From JAXMEB01 sp046348545 (GTDB taxonomy: Bacteria > Pseudomonadota > Gammaproteobacteria > Berkiellales > Berkiellaceae): a DNA stretch of 64,000 bases. The stretch covers positions 1 to 64,000 of the forward strand of contig JAXMEB010000007.1 in assembly GCA_046348545.1 (NCBI GenBank). Direction: 5' to 3'. The notes below the pieces were generated by a model. That model saw nothing but the letters and a program-made list of their open reading frames with translations. It searched no databases and was not told where the DNA came from. Numbering within the stretch: the first letter of the stretch is position 1; each line of letters begins with the position of its first letter. Made by a program: the position numbers and the translations under genes. Below are positions 34,801 through 43,612 of the stretch, piece by piece.

Positions 34801-36746
34801 ACCCAACCCTCTATTTCTTGAAGCGTACGTTCGCGCCAGTAGTTAATCTCTTCCTGAATACTTCTAAATTTCTGGAAAACAAGTTGACTGGATAAAAAAT
34901 AGCCTTGCAATGGCTTTAAAAGTTCTTCGCTTTGTTGAAGCATACTTTCTAAGCGCTTATAACTTTCCAACCCGGTTAGGCGCTTTCTGACTGCTTCAAT
35001 ACTTTTATTAATTTCTGTTATCGCTGAATGCTCAGTCCATCCCACTGCTTGATACAGCTCATTTTTGAATTGAGTAACCGCATGAATCCCATAAACAAAA
35101 GATTCACCATATGTCTTTCCTAAAATGCTACCCCAGATCGTAAGTGCACGATTCAGTTCATGCTCATAAGCACCTGATTCAGAAAGGTTGGCATCATATT
35201 GTTGGTATGCGTCCACGGCCATAAAACCAGCTTCTCTGCCGAGAAAAAGCATCGCCGCTTGTGCATCTTTGTTATCTGTGTAATAGCTGGCTAGATTCGC
35301 TAGTAATTGACTCGTTGCAAACCCAACTCCACAACGAGTCGGGTTGGTCGCGTAATCTAACAAACGCATCCCTTTAAAACTTAACATCACTGTATTTGCT
35401 GATAAGGACGCTGCCTTATCCAAACAATCTTCAACCAGCCAATGAGCATGGTTATGCGCAAGGGGCTTCAGTTTATAATATAAAAGTGAGGCTTGATGCA
35501 TAAAAGCTGGGGTGCTATATAGAGCAACTTGTTGCAAAAGCTGCATCCCCATCGCTACAGGGCCACCGGCATAACTCATCAAGATGTGCGCAATCATCCT
35601 TGCAGTATTTAAGGATTGATAAATAGGCCGTGCTTCTAATGAGTCTCTAAACTGTATCTGTTGCTGAATAAATGAAATCGCGTTTGAAGTAACCTGATCA
35701 CGTATTTCAGTTTCTATAATCCTTTTTGATCCTTTTGAACGTAGATACTTGGCAATATCGCTTTGATTAAGTTCGTTGGCCAACATCCACGCTGTTTTAC
35801 CCTCATGAGTCAGCAGTTCCAAATTAAGCTTAGATTTATCTCGTTCAAAACTATTAACCAGCTCCCTGAGAATCTTTAAATTGCCTGTTGAGACCGCTGC
35901 ATGAATAGATGAATATCCCTGGTTATCTTGAACCAATGGACAACAACCCACTTTGAGTAGCTTCAAAACACATTTTAAATCCCCTTGTGCAACAAAGTAG
36001 TGCAGTAACGTTTCGCCATTTGCCGTTTTAATGGCTCTAAGCTTTTCGATTTGATTGTTTTTAATGTAAAAAGTAATGCATTCATTGATAATTGCAGGGT
36101 TCCCCATATCAAATGCTAAACCAAGCGCATTCATTTGAGCATCTCGGTTGGAGATTTTCGTTTTTAAAGCAAATGAAGGATAAGCTTGCAACTCAATGTT
36201 AGATTGGTGCTTAACCAATAGTTTAAAAATCGCCACATGGTTGAACATGGCTGCAATATGCAATGGCGTCACACCGTCTATATTGACCTGGTCTACAAAA
36301 CAGTCCAAATCGATCAGTTCCTTAACAACGATCGTATTGTTTTGAGAGGCGGCATAATGAAGCAACGTAAATCCACGTGCATCGGCTAGTTTAGGATTAG
36401 CTTGCCTTCTCAACAAAAATGAAAACAAATCGTCGTATTTTCTTATTTTTGAGCCTTTCCATAATCCAATTTCGGCGGCTAACAAGAGCGGGGTTTGTCC
36501 ATTTAGATTCGACGCATTAACATCGCTGCCCGCTTCTATTAAATAAGTGATAATAGGCCTTGCGGCCGAACCTAAAGACAATATAGCGTGATGTACCAAA
36601 GTATTGCGATCGCCATCGGTTTGACTCAGCACAGACTTATTCGAGATAACCAGCTTTTTTAAATTACTTAGTTTATTCTCAGTAATATACTGTTTAGCGA
36701 GGTCAAATGGATTGGTCTGAATATTGTTATTATATTTTTTAGGCAT
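31818..36746 (-). CDS. Giant ankyrin-repeat protein with Ntox17-like C-terminal toxin tip
   Basis: 1,642 residues. Roughly 45-345 is a run of ankyrin repeats (NGQTPLLLAAEIG, RGFTLLHYAASQN, DGVTPLHIAAMFN, NGETLLHYFVAQGD and others). A hydrophobic/helical stretch around 385-480 and long coiled coils around 590-1150 follow. A PPPPPPP tract and a Lys-rich segment lie near 1242-1260, and a hydrophobic segment (LAVYAGIAAATATGIIV) near 1450. The last 60 residues contain GYRDYMDNEWVKGPSRTRGE, EWDVKLS and HLNVSLKGKITH, matching the polymorphic toxin type 17 domain as I know it. Its neighbours are an upstream LRR gene (28-base gap) and the Imm31-like gene. A host-targeted ankyrin effector is the alternative. 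Confidence 0.72.
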   Translation of the reverse strand: MPKKYNNNIQTNPFDLAKQYITENKLSNLKKLVISNKSVLSQTDGDRNTLVHHAILSLGSAARPIITYLIEAGSDVNASNLNGQTPLLLAAEIGLWKGSKIRKYDDLFSFLLRRQANPKLADARGFTLLHYAASQNNTIVVKELIDLDCFVDQVNIDGVTPLHIAAMFNHVAIFKLLVKHQSNIELQAYPSFALKTKISNRDAQMNALGLAFDMGNPAIINECITFYIKNNQIEKLRAIKTANGETLLHYFVAQGDLKCVLKLLKVGCCPLVQDNQGYSSIHAAVSTGNLKILRELVNSFERDKSKLNLELLTHEGKTAWMLANELNQSDIAKYLRSKGSKRIIETEIRDQVTSNAISFIQQQIQFRDSLEARPIYQSLNTARMIAHILMSYAGGPVAMGMQLLQQVALYSTPAFMHQASLLYYKLKPLAHNHAHWLVEDCLDKAASLSANTVMLSFKGMRLLDYATNPTRCGVGFATSQLLANLASYYTDNKDAQAAMLFLGREAGFMAVDAYQQYDANLSESGAYEHELNRALTIWGSILGKTYGESFVYGIHAVTQFKNELYQAVGWTEHSAITEINKSIEAVRKRLTGLESYKRLESMLQQSEELLKPLQGYFLSSQLVFQKFRSIQEEINYWRERTLQEIEGWVYKTIVPDSNYQKYATFYLLQAKLAMLQHRVLDAERELKYSENMLAETSPASTNLSELQRNHEQSKMRYQALQLEANQCREELNVVWESTPKAAQLHLMKDAHENEFVTRMKLEEKRLDKEFKEGHDANNEDVESASVALEEATIEHQKSVDLSISAEIKMIEVLTSIEEKDLDISNSMFHNGTERAAEIWTTEQYDLIQAYDCFVQYEKELAQAKIQLQKSEALYQAAQQNHDINENMIYAIDQLNGNKDIVWDEHKLSNAVQNKTSDEFANAAIDVFVNLGVIERDHAISRMYDTFKRSVDKTRHNKLVHSTAQFNNKVKEVKSDYRAMRVSMGTAFLEKLNEAKSNYIALSENVDQLASKADLAREKYLNLTPVETREKYLSQFECARESLERARWESTHNIESIHQIIVTIGQPEIAIGAFLQENEQAIENHLGWYLARSASVWLAEYKHLFLSFSNFHSINKDRNEMFSEFRSKGVDPSTIAEQKSRIDEFISEQILQDARNYFLNTQRVEGTSDNPELIVNRILYILDRGMGRLNRDSKVPLGVGGKPLNALLTESLNMGGDAETKRLIYQALQENTKSESINVMGQWAPPPPPPPVQVSKPRKKKWYNKALDVVKYVAKEILKNGGGGNVSSDGVSIGARGYEHFNVYRFNKQAENILNIKQQTPSQRPVILRNGLNINTPSAEHNHFASMMPYPRLIDILENDGVSFPAPSNSANAIITNVVTPSEQSSSTMLSVSLTSPVAQMVREARYQPSQNTVFRGQEILNSQRATTATSVLNYFMPAAEAHPLAVYAGIAAATATGIIVTRQSQIAPDQPSDSGFPLHQHDPNESSFPIHNDVDGLYEGMPIEQALGQRLETPVEQPGFNWNHTIFPIVAPSFLFYLRSQNRSEEDQRLLEERLKKARLPTEGEIVFVPPKNYRPQTPLIKVNGIGYRDYMDNEWVKGPSRTRGEPLEWDVKLSKQGLEYYKSIRKGRDHLNVSLKGKITH

Positions 36747-36774
36747 ACAACATCTATCTGTATAAAATCACTAC

Positions 36775-38181
36775 TTATATACGGGCTCTAATTGAAGTAC
36801 CAGCAATCCGACTGGCGAGATCTTGGCTATCTTGCCCTTGCTGCGTTTTAATATAGTCATATAAAGCTTGCAATCGAGTCTTTGAGTAAGCAACAAATTC
36901 AAAATCCGTTACAGGTATCTTTTGATCACCGTCCATGTTAAGTACATTTTTTCTTGCTTCCTGAATGGAGGTCAGTGCTTTATTCAACCTTGTGGCTGTT
37001 TTGTCACTTTTCTTGAGTATTTTCTGGGTAGACTCCGGTAACGCTTGGTTGCGCATCATGCTATTTAATATCTGAACAATTGCAGAATCAGTGCATTGCT
37101 CATTGACATTCAGCTCTCTGCGTGCGTGTTCATGATCATGCAGTATTTTCCCTAATTTAGGGAGTACGGCATCATGATCAGATTTAAGAGTTCTTAAAGA
37201 AATGTTGCGTTTTAAGTTTTTGCCGATAGCTTTCACCATGATTGGAATATCAATTGCTTCATTATCACTGATGTCCAATGACTCAAGCATAGAGAGACCG
37301 CTTAAATGTTTACCTAACGTCTCAACATGTTCCGGCAATAATCCTACATTTCTTAAGCTTAACTTTTTAAGGTTGGGCATTTTTTTCTTTATAGAATTGA
37401 TAAATTCAGTCAAAGCGTCTCGATCTTCGCCTAGTCGCATATTTTCAGAAAGATCAAGTTCTTCAATATTTAGAAGATTTACTATTTTTATGATATTATC
37501 AAGGCTTTCCCCTGTCAGATCATTCTCGCTCAAATCTAATTTTTTGAGTTCATTAAAGCTTGTTTTGCTCTCCTTAATGCATTCCCATAATTCTTCAATC
37601 GATCTGTCAGTTAGCTCATTGTTTTTTAACCTTAACTGAACGGTTTTAAACTTGCTTATCCCAACTGACAAAAGACCAGCGAGTTGCTCATCTGTTAATT
37701 CAGCATCACTAATATCAATCAAGGGTAATGTCGGTCTTTTGGATAAAGGGAGTGGATTATTGAATGCAGCCAGTAGCTCTTTGTAAATTTCGTCTGATAT
37801 TGAAATCGGCGCGATAGCTAAATGGTTTTCAGTACTTAATCGAGACTCTGGGTTAAACACAAAATTTGTTTTTAGTATTTTGTCACTGGATTTAATCTCC
37901 AGGAGTTTCTGCCTTAAAAGCTCTCGCCGAAGTTCAGGTATTTGTTTCAAAAGATTCTTCTGCTTATTACGCCTTCCCATAACGAAACCAGCATAAAATG
38001 AAGTTGCGAGCGCTACAGCCGGAGCAGGATTACCGGTTATTAATAGCGTCCCGCCTGCAACTGCAGTAGAAAGAAGCATCTCTTTGCTGAGCCTTTTGTT
38101 TAGAATCGATTTTTCAAAGCGTTCAATTTTTTCTTCAAGACGTTGAACTGGTTTTATCTTCTTATTAAAAAATCCAAACAT
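36775..38181 (-). CDS. Leucine-rich-repeat protein, ribonuclease-inhibitor type
   Basis: About 468 residues from the ATG at 38181, with GGAG eight bases upstream; an in-frame start at 38229 is less likely. Residues about 55-85 hold two hydrophobic stretches (LLSTAVAGGTLLI, VALATSFYAGFVMG), so it may be membrane-attached. The centre carries LRRs: LKKLDLSENDLTGESL, IEELDLSENMRLGE, LKKLSLRNVGLLPEHV and LESLDISDNEAID. The last part is helical. It lies 28 bases upstream of the ankyrin toxin gene and is likely co-transcribed. It may be a targeting partner or a separate effector. Confidence 0.75.
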   Translation of the reverse strand: MFGFFNKKIKPVQRLEEKIERFEKSILNKRLSKEMLLSTAVAGGTLLITGNPAPAVALATSFYAGFVMGRRNKQKNLLKQIPELRRELLRQKLLEIKSSDKILKTNFVFNPESRLSTENHLAIAPISISDEIYKELLAAFNNPLPLSKRPTLPLIDISDAELTDEQLAGLLSVGISKFKTVQLRLKNNELTDRSIEELWECIKESKTSFNELKKLDLSENDLTGESLDNIIKIVNLLNIEELDLSENMRLGEDRDALTEFINSIKKKMPNLKKLSLRNVGLLPEHVETLGKHLSGLSMLESLDISDNEAIDIPIMVKAIGKNLKRNISLRTLKSDHDAVLPKLGKILHDHEHARRELNVNEQCTDSAIVQILNSMMRNQALPESTQKILKKSDKTATRLNKALTSIQEARKNVLNMDGDQKIPVTDFEFVAYSKTRLQALYDYIKTQQGQDSQDLASRIAGTSIRARI

Positions 38182-38342
38182 TAATTTTCTCCACGAATAG
38201 ATGTAAATGCACGCACCCTGGTTTTGCAAGGTTGTGCTTTTTAATATGATTAACCTGAGCTGTCAACTAGCAATTTCTTAAGCATCACAACATGGCTTTG
38301 CAATATTTGAACAACGCTAAAATTAAGGTACAATGAATATTC

Positions 38343-38358
38343 TTGGCTCAGGAGCCAA
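38343..38358. repeat. Short hairpin in the divergent intergenic region
   Basis: TTGGCTC-AG-GAGCCAA pairs perfectly over 7 bases, between the LRR operon and the divergent 639-codon gene. It may be an operator or leader hairpin for the rightward gene. No promoter elements could be assigned with confidence in this 200-base interval. Confidence 0.35.
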
Positions 38359-38432
38359 ACAGCTGACTTCTTTTGCCTCTGAGTAAACATATCATTCACC
38401 CAAAACCATAATTAATTTTAGAATTCATTGAG

Positions 38433-40352
38433 ATGATATTAAGTGATCGTTACATTCATGAACTTTTAAACCGATTGGATGCTTCACATAAAAAAATCCA
38501 ATCTTTGCTTAAAAAGCTTTATAAGCCTAAACGTTACGATTTAGATCCTCGTTTGTTTGATCGTGAGAATGCCGAAGCTTTTTGGTCTCAAAAGATAAAC
38601 GGCCATTTTCATGTTTATACGACTTTCAATTTAAACTGGCTTAAGGAAACCATACAAGAGCGCGCCTTAACTGAGCCAAGTTTGATTTCAGCAGAGCATC
38701 GTGAAATTTTAATTTTGGTTCATTTTTTAAAAAATGGCAAAACCCCCAGTTTTCTTGATTTGAATAATCAAGAGCAGGAAATATTGGAACTTATTAGAGT
38801 GTCGCGATATTACCCTGAGCGTGAGATCAATGAACCCTTATATGCACCCAATGATGACTTAATTATTAATGATATTCACGTCATTACTCTTGAGGTTAGA
38901 CAATTAAACACAATAGCGATTCTTCAGCATCTTTTAAAAGCGCTACTTGAAACTGATGAAGCAATACGCAACTATCCTCTGCTTGACAAAAAGTGGCTCG
39001 AGTCGAAAGTAAGGGGTACAGATTGTGGCGGCCTTTCACGTTATATTGAAAATTATACCAGACAAGTTTACTACAGAGCGTTCGGGACCCTTCCTCAGGT
39101 CTTATGGCCCAAAAAAGTAAGGCTTTCATGGTTGGTGGAAGATATTCGTAATTTTATTATCAATAAACAAGAAAAGATAATTGATAATCTAATAAAGCAA
39201 AATAAGCGCTTCACTAAGCTGAATAAACAAGCTGAGAGACGCCGCAATCGTTACTTTCATCAATATGATGAATCTAAAGGATTTCATAATCATCCATTCT
39301 CATTGAGCTTCTTTTTTTATTTTATATTATTTGGTCCTATTAAAGGATATTTTAAAGAGCGTATCAGAAATGAAGCGACGTTGTGGCAAGATGTTGGGTT
39401 TTTCTTAAAAATAAATGAAGTGTCGCAAGTCCTTGCACGCTACATGCAATTCTTCAAGCGCAGGAATCATCCTGCGTCGGAAGACAATTCGAAAGCAATC
39501 CTGCATCGGTTTTCGTGCTATTTTAAGGAAGCCTTCGATTTTTCAATCAAAACCTTAATGTTGCCCATCATTTTGTCCTTTCCAATCATAGGTTGTATAA
39601 CTTTGCCTTTTAAACTGACAAAAGAATGGCTAAGGCAGCGGACAAGTTTTAAAAAACTCAGCCATATCAGCATGGTGCTTTGCGATATATTAGCGGGCAC
39701 AGCAGAATTACTCTTCTGGTCTAGTCTAGCTTGGTTCCTGTATGCTCCGCTGCTAAGTTATCAATTAAGTCTGATACCCTCTGCCATCTTAAACGAGCCC
39801 ATTACTGCTTCTATTGCCAGCCTCTCCGCAGTCATCCATTTTGGTGCATTGAATTGCGCTTCGGCAGTTGGCAATCGGATTGCTCTTTATTTTTGTTTAA
39901 TCTCGGGCATGCAACTTGGAAGAGCAGTCGCTTCATTTCTACCCAGCTTGTTTCCAACAGAATATTTTTCTGGATATCGCGATGGAATAATAAATCTTAA
40001 AGCCTTTAAAGTTGGGAAATACCTCTTCGAAAAAAGTAAGTCCCTATGGATAGGAATGATGCCTTTTCCTTCAGAAAGCGAACATGTAGTCTATCCGATT
40101 ATTCCAATCCCGGAACATGTAGGGTTACATAATAAATCAACCGTCGTTGAAACTATTTTTAATGGTATTAAATCTGAAACATTTTATAAACATTATCCTT
40201 TTGGCGATCAAGCAAAAGATTTAGATCTGCCTAATACGTTTACCGCCCGTTATAAAACGTTTCAGATGCATGGCTGTCATATTGAGGTCGACTATATTTC
40301 GGAACGTCATTTTAAATTATCTATCTCAAGCCCGTGTCAACTTAAGATTTAA
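38433..40352 (+). CDS. Large membrane protein of unknown function, divergent from toxin operon
   Basis: 639 residues. The N-terminal half is soluble and helical, rich in Arg, Lys and Glu. Hydrophobic segments appear around 287-300 (FSLSFFFYFILFGPI), 371-390 (MLPIILSFPIIGCI), 425-445 (LLFWSSLAWFLYAPLL), 460-480 and around 485-500. The C-terminal 100 residues are soluble again. I recognise no family. It ends 16 bases before the convergent relaxase gene. Its position next to the LRR-ankyrin toxin operon allows a role in secretion or immunity, but this is only positional. Confidence 0.6.
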   Translation: MILSDRYIHELLNRLDASHKKIQSLLKKLYKPKRYDLDPRLFDRENAEAFWSQKINGHFHVYTTFNLNWLKETIQERALTEPSLISAEHREILILVHFLKNGKTPSFLDLNNQEQEILELIRVSRYYPEREINEPLYAPNDDLIINDIHVITLEVRQLNTIAILQHLLKALLETDEAIRNYPLLDKKWLESKVRGTDCGGLSRYIENYTRQVYYRAFGTLPQVLWPKKVRLSWLVEDIRNFIINKQEKIIDNLIKQNKRFTKLNKQAERRRNRYFHQYDESKGFHNHPFSLSFFFYFILFGPIKGYFKERIRNEATLWQDVGFFLKINEVSQVLARYMQFFKRRNHPASEDNSKAILHRFSCYFKEAFDFSIKTLMLPIILSFPIIGCITLPFKLTKEWLRQRTSFKKLSHISMVLCDILAGTAELLFWSSLAWFLYAPLLSYQLSLIPSAILNEPITASIASLSAVIHFGALNCASAVGNRIALYFCLISGMQLGRAVASFLPSLFPTEYFSGYRDGIINLKAFKVGKYLFEKSKSLWIGMMPFPSESEHVVYPIIPIPEHVGLHNKSTVVETIFNGIKSETFYKHYPFGDQAKDLDLPNTFTARYKTFQMHGCHIEVDYISERHFKLSISSPCQLKI

Positions 40353-40368
40353 AAAAGACAATCCCAGA

Positions 40369-43155
40369 TCATCTTTCCAGCTCTCTAGAAATAGTTTTGG
40401 TTGCGGTCTTGTGATGCATCTTGTCTGCCACTGCAAATCGCCACTGACGCTCATTGTGGCGCTGCACATTAATATCTTTCCCCATGTATGCCTCCATCCC
40501 GGGCCTCTCTGGCACACACAGAAGCTTTTTGTCAGGCGTCATCACCCGCAAATAGGATTTATCTTTTTGCTCAAATCGGTCTATCACCCTCCCCTCAAAC
40601 TGTTTGGGTAGATTAAATTCCATTTTAGGTGCTTTGATATCGATAAATTTTTGTGTCGCCAAATCAGCCCTCAACACATGCCCCAGCTCAATCCTGTCTC
40701 GACTGATCTTCAGGTCAACCAAACAACCCTTTAAGGCACTGATACCTGGATCATGCGGCACCAGCACAGAACCCTTCTCTGTTTTAATAATGGAATGTTG
40801 GCCTGTACGTTGTGAACTGAAGTCTCCTTTCACCACCCCAATCACTCGCTCATTTTTAAAGGCATATCGAATATCTTTATCCCCCAAATAAGCTTTGAGA
40901 TAGCTGAGATCCTGCTTAAGAACAGCCTGGGCACGATGCGCGTCTTCCTTTTCACGAATAACCTTTGCAGCTTGCTCTAGCGTTGGTTTCAGACCATGCA
41001 ACGCTGCATGTTCAACCGCAAGACTCATCTCACGCTTAGTCTCAAGGGAACGCTTCAGAGATTGCATGCTACGGATACTTGAAGCATCCACGACACATTT
41101 CAACTCATACCGGTGGCGGGTCATAGCAACACTGGTCTCGTTTGACTGACAATGATGCGTCATGAGCACATGACAATTATCAACGGTCATCCCCTCTGCC
41201 TTATGAATGGTCGTGGCATAAGCATAGTCGAGTTTGTTGTATTCTTTGAGCTTGATAGTCACATTCTGATTATCACTAACCTTTACTAAAATTTCGTCTT
41301 TACCAAGACCAACAATCTCAGCACGCGTCCCATTTTTAATGTCCAACGATTTATCGTTTTCCAAGAATACGATTTTCTCACCGACCGAAAAAAGTCGCTC
41401 GCCTGAATCGGTCATATAAGCTTTGCCGACCTCAAGTTTTCCTTCTTGAATTAACTGTTCTCTTGCCAATTTGTTCAGACTTAAAACATCTTCACGCATA
41501 AAGGCAAGCATTAACTTGTCATTGGATTTATCCTCAGCCCATTGCTTAGCAACCATCTCGATGCTCGTTTTACGATCAGACTTAAATTGTATGGCGCCTT
41601 CTCGCTCATAAATCGAAACACCCTCTGCCGCCTTACCCTCACCAAAACAAGCCGTGGCAGCCTTGTGATTTTCATTTTTCTGCCGAATCACCTCATCTAA
41701 AACCACATAGCCTGTCTGCTTAGAAATATATTTGAAGACTGGGCTATCTTTGACTGGAGAAAGCTGCTCGCCATCTCCAACCAGCACCACTTTGGCGCCA
41801 ACCCTTGAGGCCTCAGTCAGAATCGGTATCATCTTTTTTAAGCCTGCCATATTGGCTTCATCAACCACCAAAATATCTTTTCTACTAAATACTTCTCTAC
41901 CATGCTCAAGCGATTTTAAATAATAATCTATAGTCTCAGATTTAATATTGGCTGAGTGACTTAGTTCCTCTGCTGCCTTTCCAGCTAGACACATCCCCTT
42001 TACTTGATATCCTGCTTGCTCCCAACCGATTCTTGCTGCTTGAAGCATCGTGGACTTGCCTGTGCCTGCATAACCGACCACGCATTTGATATCCCCCTCC
42101 CCTGTAATGAAGTCAACCGCATGGCGTTGCCCTTCATTGAGTTTTTGATATTCAGAAAGTGCTTGAACCTTGTCCCCGGTTACCCCATGACCCGCATTGC
42201 GACTAAGCTCATACACCGCTTCGATTAATTGTTTCTCATTCTCTAAAACTGATTGAACCGTGAATATCGTTTCTGATTTCTCATTGCGCCCTAGCTCAAC
42301 AACTGAATCATGTGAGCGCATAGCCTGATAAACCAAATTGTACTGCTCTAGGTTGACGCTATGCTTCGTAGCAATCCACGCAATATCTTTTTCACTAAAG
42401 GTGCTTTTTGAGTCGAGCAGGGCTGCCAGACCAATTTCAGGTTTGACGATGATTCGATTGCCATTCGCCTCACAAATCCGATTATGTTCAAGCGCTCTAT
42501 CTAGACCAGCCTCCCCTTTGCTGTATTGATGATACGACGATGCCCCGAGATGAATATTAGGAATTAAATCGATGCCCCTATCCTGCAAACTCTTCTGGCT
42601 TACACTGGCCTCGATGCCCGCCCGCTCTAGGGCCTGATTGACCTCCTTGGCCCAATTTTCTCGCCAAGCATAAATCTTAGATTTGAGATTCCACTCTCTA
42701 TTTTTGAGCCCAAAGCCCTGCTCGGAAACTTCACGCAACGTTAACAAAATATGAGCATGCGGATTGCTCGGCTTATCATGATGGATACTAAAATCCGCGA
42801 CCATCCCTGCTTTAACAAAATTCTCTTTCACGTAGCCTTGGGTAAGCGCTAGCTGCTGCTCAAGGGTCAGCTCTTTTGGAAGTGCCACTATAATGTGTCT
42901 TGCCAGCTGCGCGTCTTTTCTATTCTCTGCGGCTTCCACTTGGTTCCACAGCACCCCCCTATCCTTCACCCACTCGGGCGCATCTTCAGGTGCCATGATT
43001 TCAGAATGAACAACGCCCTTCTTCCGCCCATAATTAAAGAGCTGTTCACAACGATCGTCCCGCAATTTTTCACCTGCAATATAGGCACTGGTGGCTACAG
43101 CAGAGCTTCCTGCTGAACGTTGAACCAGTTTGACATCGCAATGAAATATCGCCAA
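40369..43155 (-). CDS. Relaxase-helicase, TraA (Ti-type) MobA/MobL family
   Basis: 928 residues. The N-terminus MAIFHCDVKLVQRSAGSSAV is typical of MobA/MobL relaxases. The metal-binding histidines are in IHHDKPSNPHAHILL (125-138), and the early Tyr is at 25. A helicase follows: Walker A GYAGTGKST (361-369), Walker B ILVVDEAN, and C-terminal motifs YATTIHKAEGMT and VAMTRHR. It should nick oriT and unwind the transferred strand. An oriT-like sequence lies just upstream. F systems normally use TraI, so this plasmid combines an F-type channel with a MobQ-type relaxase. Confidence 0.92.
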   Translation of the reverse strand: MAIFHCDVKLVQRSAGSSAVATSAYIAGEKLRDDRCEQLFNYGRKKGVVHSEIMAPEDAPEWVKDRGVLWNQVEAAENRKDAQLARHIIVALPKELTLEQQLALTQGYVKENFVKAGMVADFSIHHDKPSNPHAHILLTLREVSEQGFGLKNREWNLKSKIYAWRENWAKEVNQALERAGIEASVSQKSLQDRGIDLIPNIHLGASSYHQYSKGEAGLDRALEHNRICEANGNRIIVKPEIGLAALLDSKSTFSEKDIAWIATKHSVNLEQYNLVYQAMRSHDSVVELGRNEKSETIFTVQSVLENEKQLIEAVYELSRNAGHGVTGDKVQALSEYQKLNEGQRHAVDFITGEGDIKCVVGYAGTGKSTMLQAARIGWEQAGYQVKGMCLAGKAAEELSHSANIKSETIDYYLKSLEHGREVFSRKDILVVDEANMAGLKKMIPILTEASRVGAKVVLVGDGEQLSPVKDSPVFKYISKQTGYVVLDEVIRQKNENHKAATACFGEGKAAEGVSIYEREGAIQFKSDRKTSIEMVAKQWAEDKSNDKLMLAFMREDVLSLNKLAREQLIQEGKLEVGKAYMTDSGERLFSVGEKIVFLENDKSLDIKNGTRAEIVGLGKDEILVKVSDNQNVTIKLKEYNKLDYAYATTIHKAEGMTVDNCHVLMTHHCQSNETSVAMTRHRYELKCVVDASSIRSMQSLKRSLETKREMSLAVEHAALHGLKPTLEQAAKVIREKEDAHRAQAVLKQDLSYLKAYLGDKDIRYAFKNERVIGVVKGDFSSQRTGQHSIIKTEKGSVLVPHDPGISALKGCLVDLKISRDRIELGHVLRADLATQKFIDIKAPKMEFNLPKQFEGRVIDRFEQKDKSYLRVMTPDKKLLCVPERPGMEAYMGKDINVQRHNERQWRFAVADKMHHKTATKTISRELER

Positions 43156-43184
43156 TTTAAAAATCCCTCATCATAAAAAATCAA

Positions 43185-43235
43185 CGTCCACCTTGGTGCG
43201 ACGTATAGTGTGCGCCCTTACGGTCACGTGATTCA
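43185..43235. other. Candidate oriT with MobQ-type nic region
   Basis: Between the divergent relaxase and mobilisation accessory genes lies GACGTATAGTGTGCGCCCTT. As I recall, the nic regions of Ti and RSF1010-type plasmids share GTATAxxxTGCGCCCTT, with an adjacent short inverted repeat. Here CCACCTTGGTG lies just to the left. The match, the location and the relaxase family agree. The nick position is not shown by the sequence. Confidence 0.65.
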
Positions 43236-43344
43236 AGACTTCCAATCATATTTCGCTAAAAAAGCTGGCATTATTCGTACACGACAATCAAGTTTACCTT
43301 CAGGTAAAATCCAATAAAATAACATCTAACATAAGACGAATCAT

Positions 43345-43605
43345 ATGTCGCTTGAATTTCTTGCGCAGCTTAAAGCCAAAAAAGAGATATTGGAAAATAA
43401 AATAAAACAACAACATTCAAAAATATTGGCTCAGCAAAAGAAGGATGATACCCGTCGAAAAATTTTAGTAGGTGCTTATTACTTAGAAAAAATATCCAAG
43501 GAGGATGGAATGCCACAACTTAAATCCGAACTGGACCAATTTCTATTTCGTGCAAACGATAGAGCCCTGTTTGATTTAGCCCCACGTGAGACAATCAAGG
43601 AATAG
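43345..43605 (+). CDS. Small mobilisation accessory protein (TraC/MobS-like)
   Basis: 86 residues. A Lys/Glu-rich coiled coil (LAQLKAKKEILENKIKQQHSKILAQQKK) is followed by DTRRKILVGAYYLEKI and LDQFLFRANDRALFDL. This order (RKxxLGAYYLE, then FLxRxxDRxLF) is shared by small oriT-linked proteins of Ti-type relaxosomes. It would aid relaxase binding. It is divergent from the relaxase and next to the putative oriT. Confidence 0.7.
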   Translation: MSLEFLAQLKAKKEILENKIKQQHSKILAQQKKDDTRRKILVGAYYLEKISKEDGMPQLKSELDQFLFRANDRALFDLAPRETIKE

Positions 43606-43612
43606 ATTCATC

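Noticed and set aside
40369..40517. Leftward short frame at the relaxase 3' end
   Set aside because: Alternate frame within the relaxase gene; the main frame continues to 40369 with a clear product.
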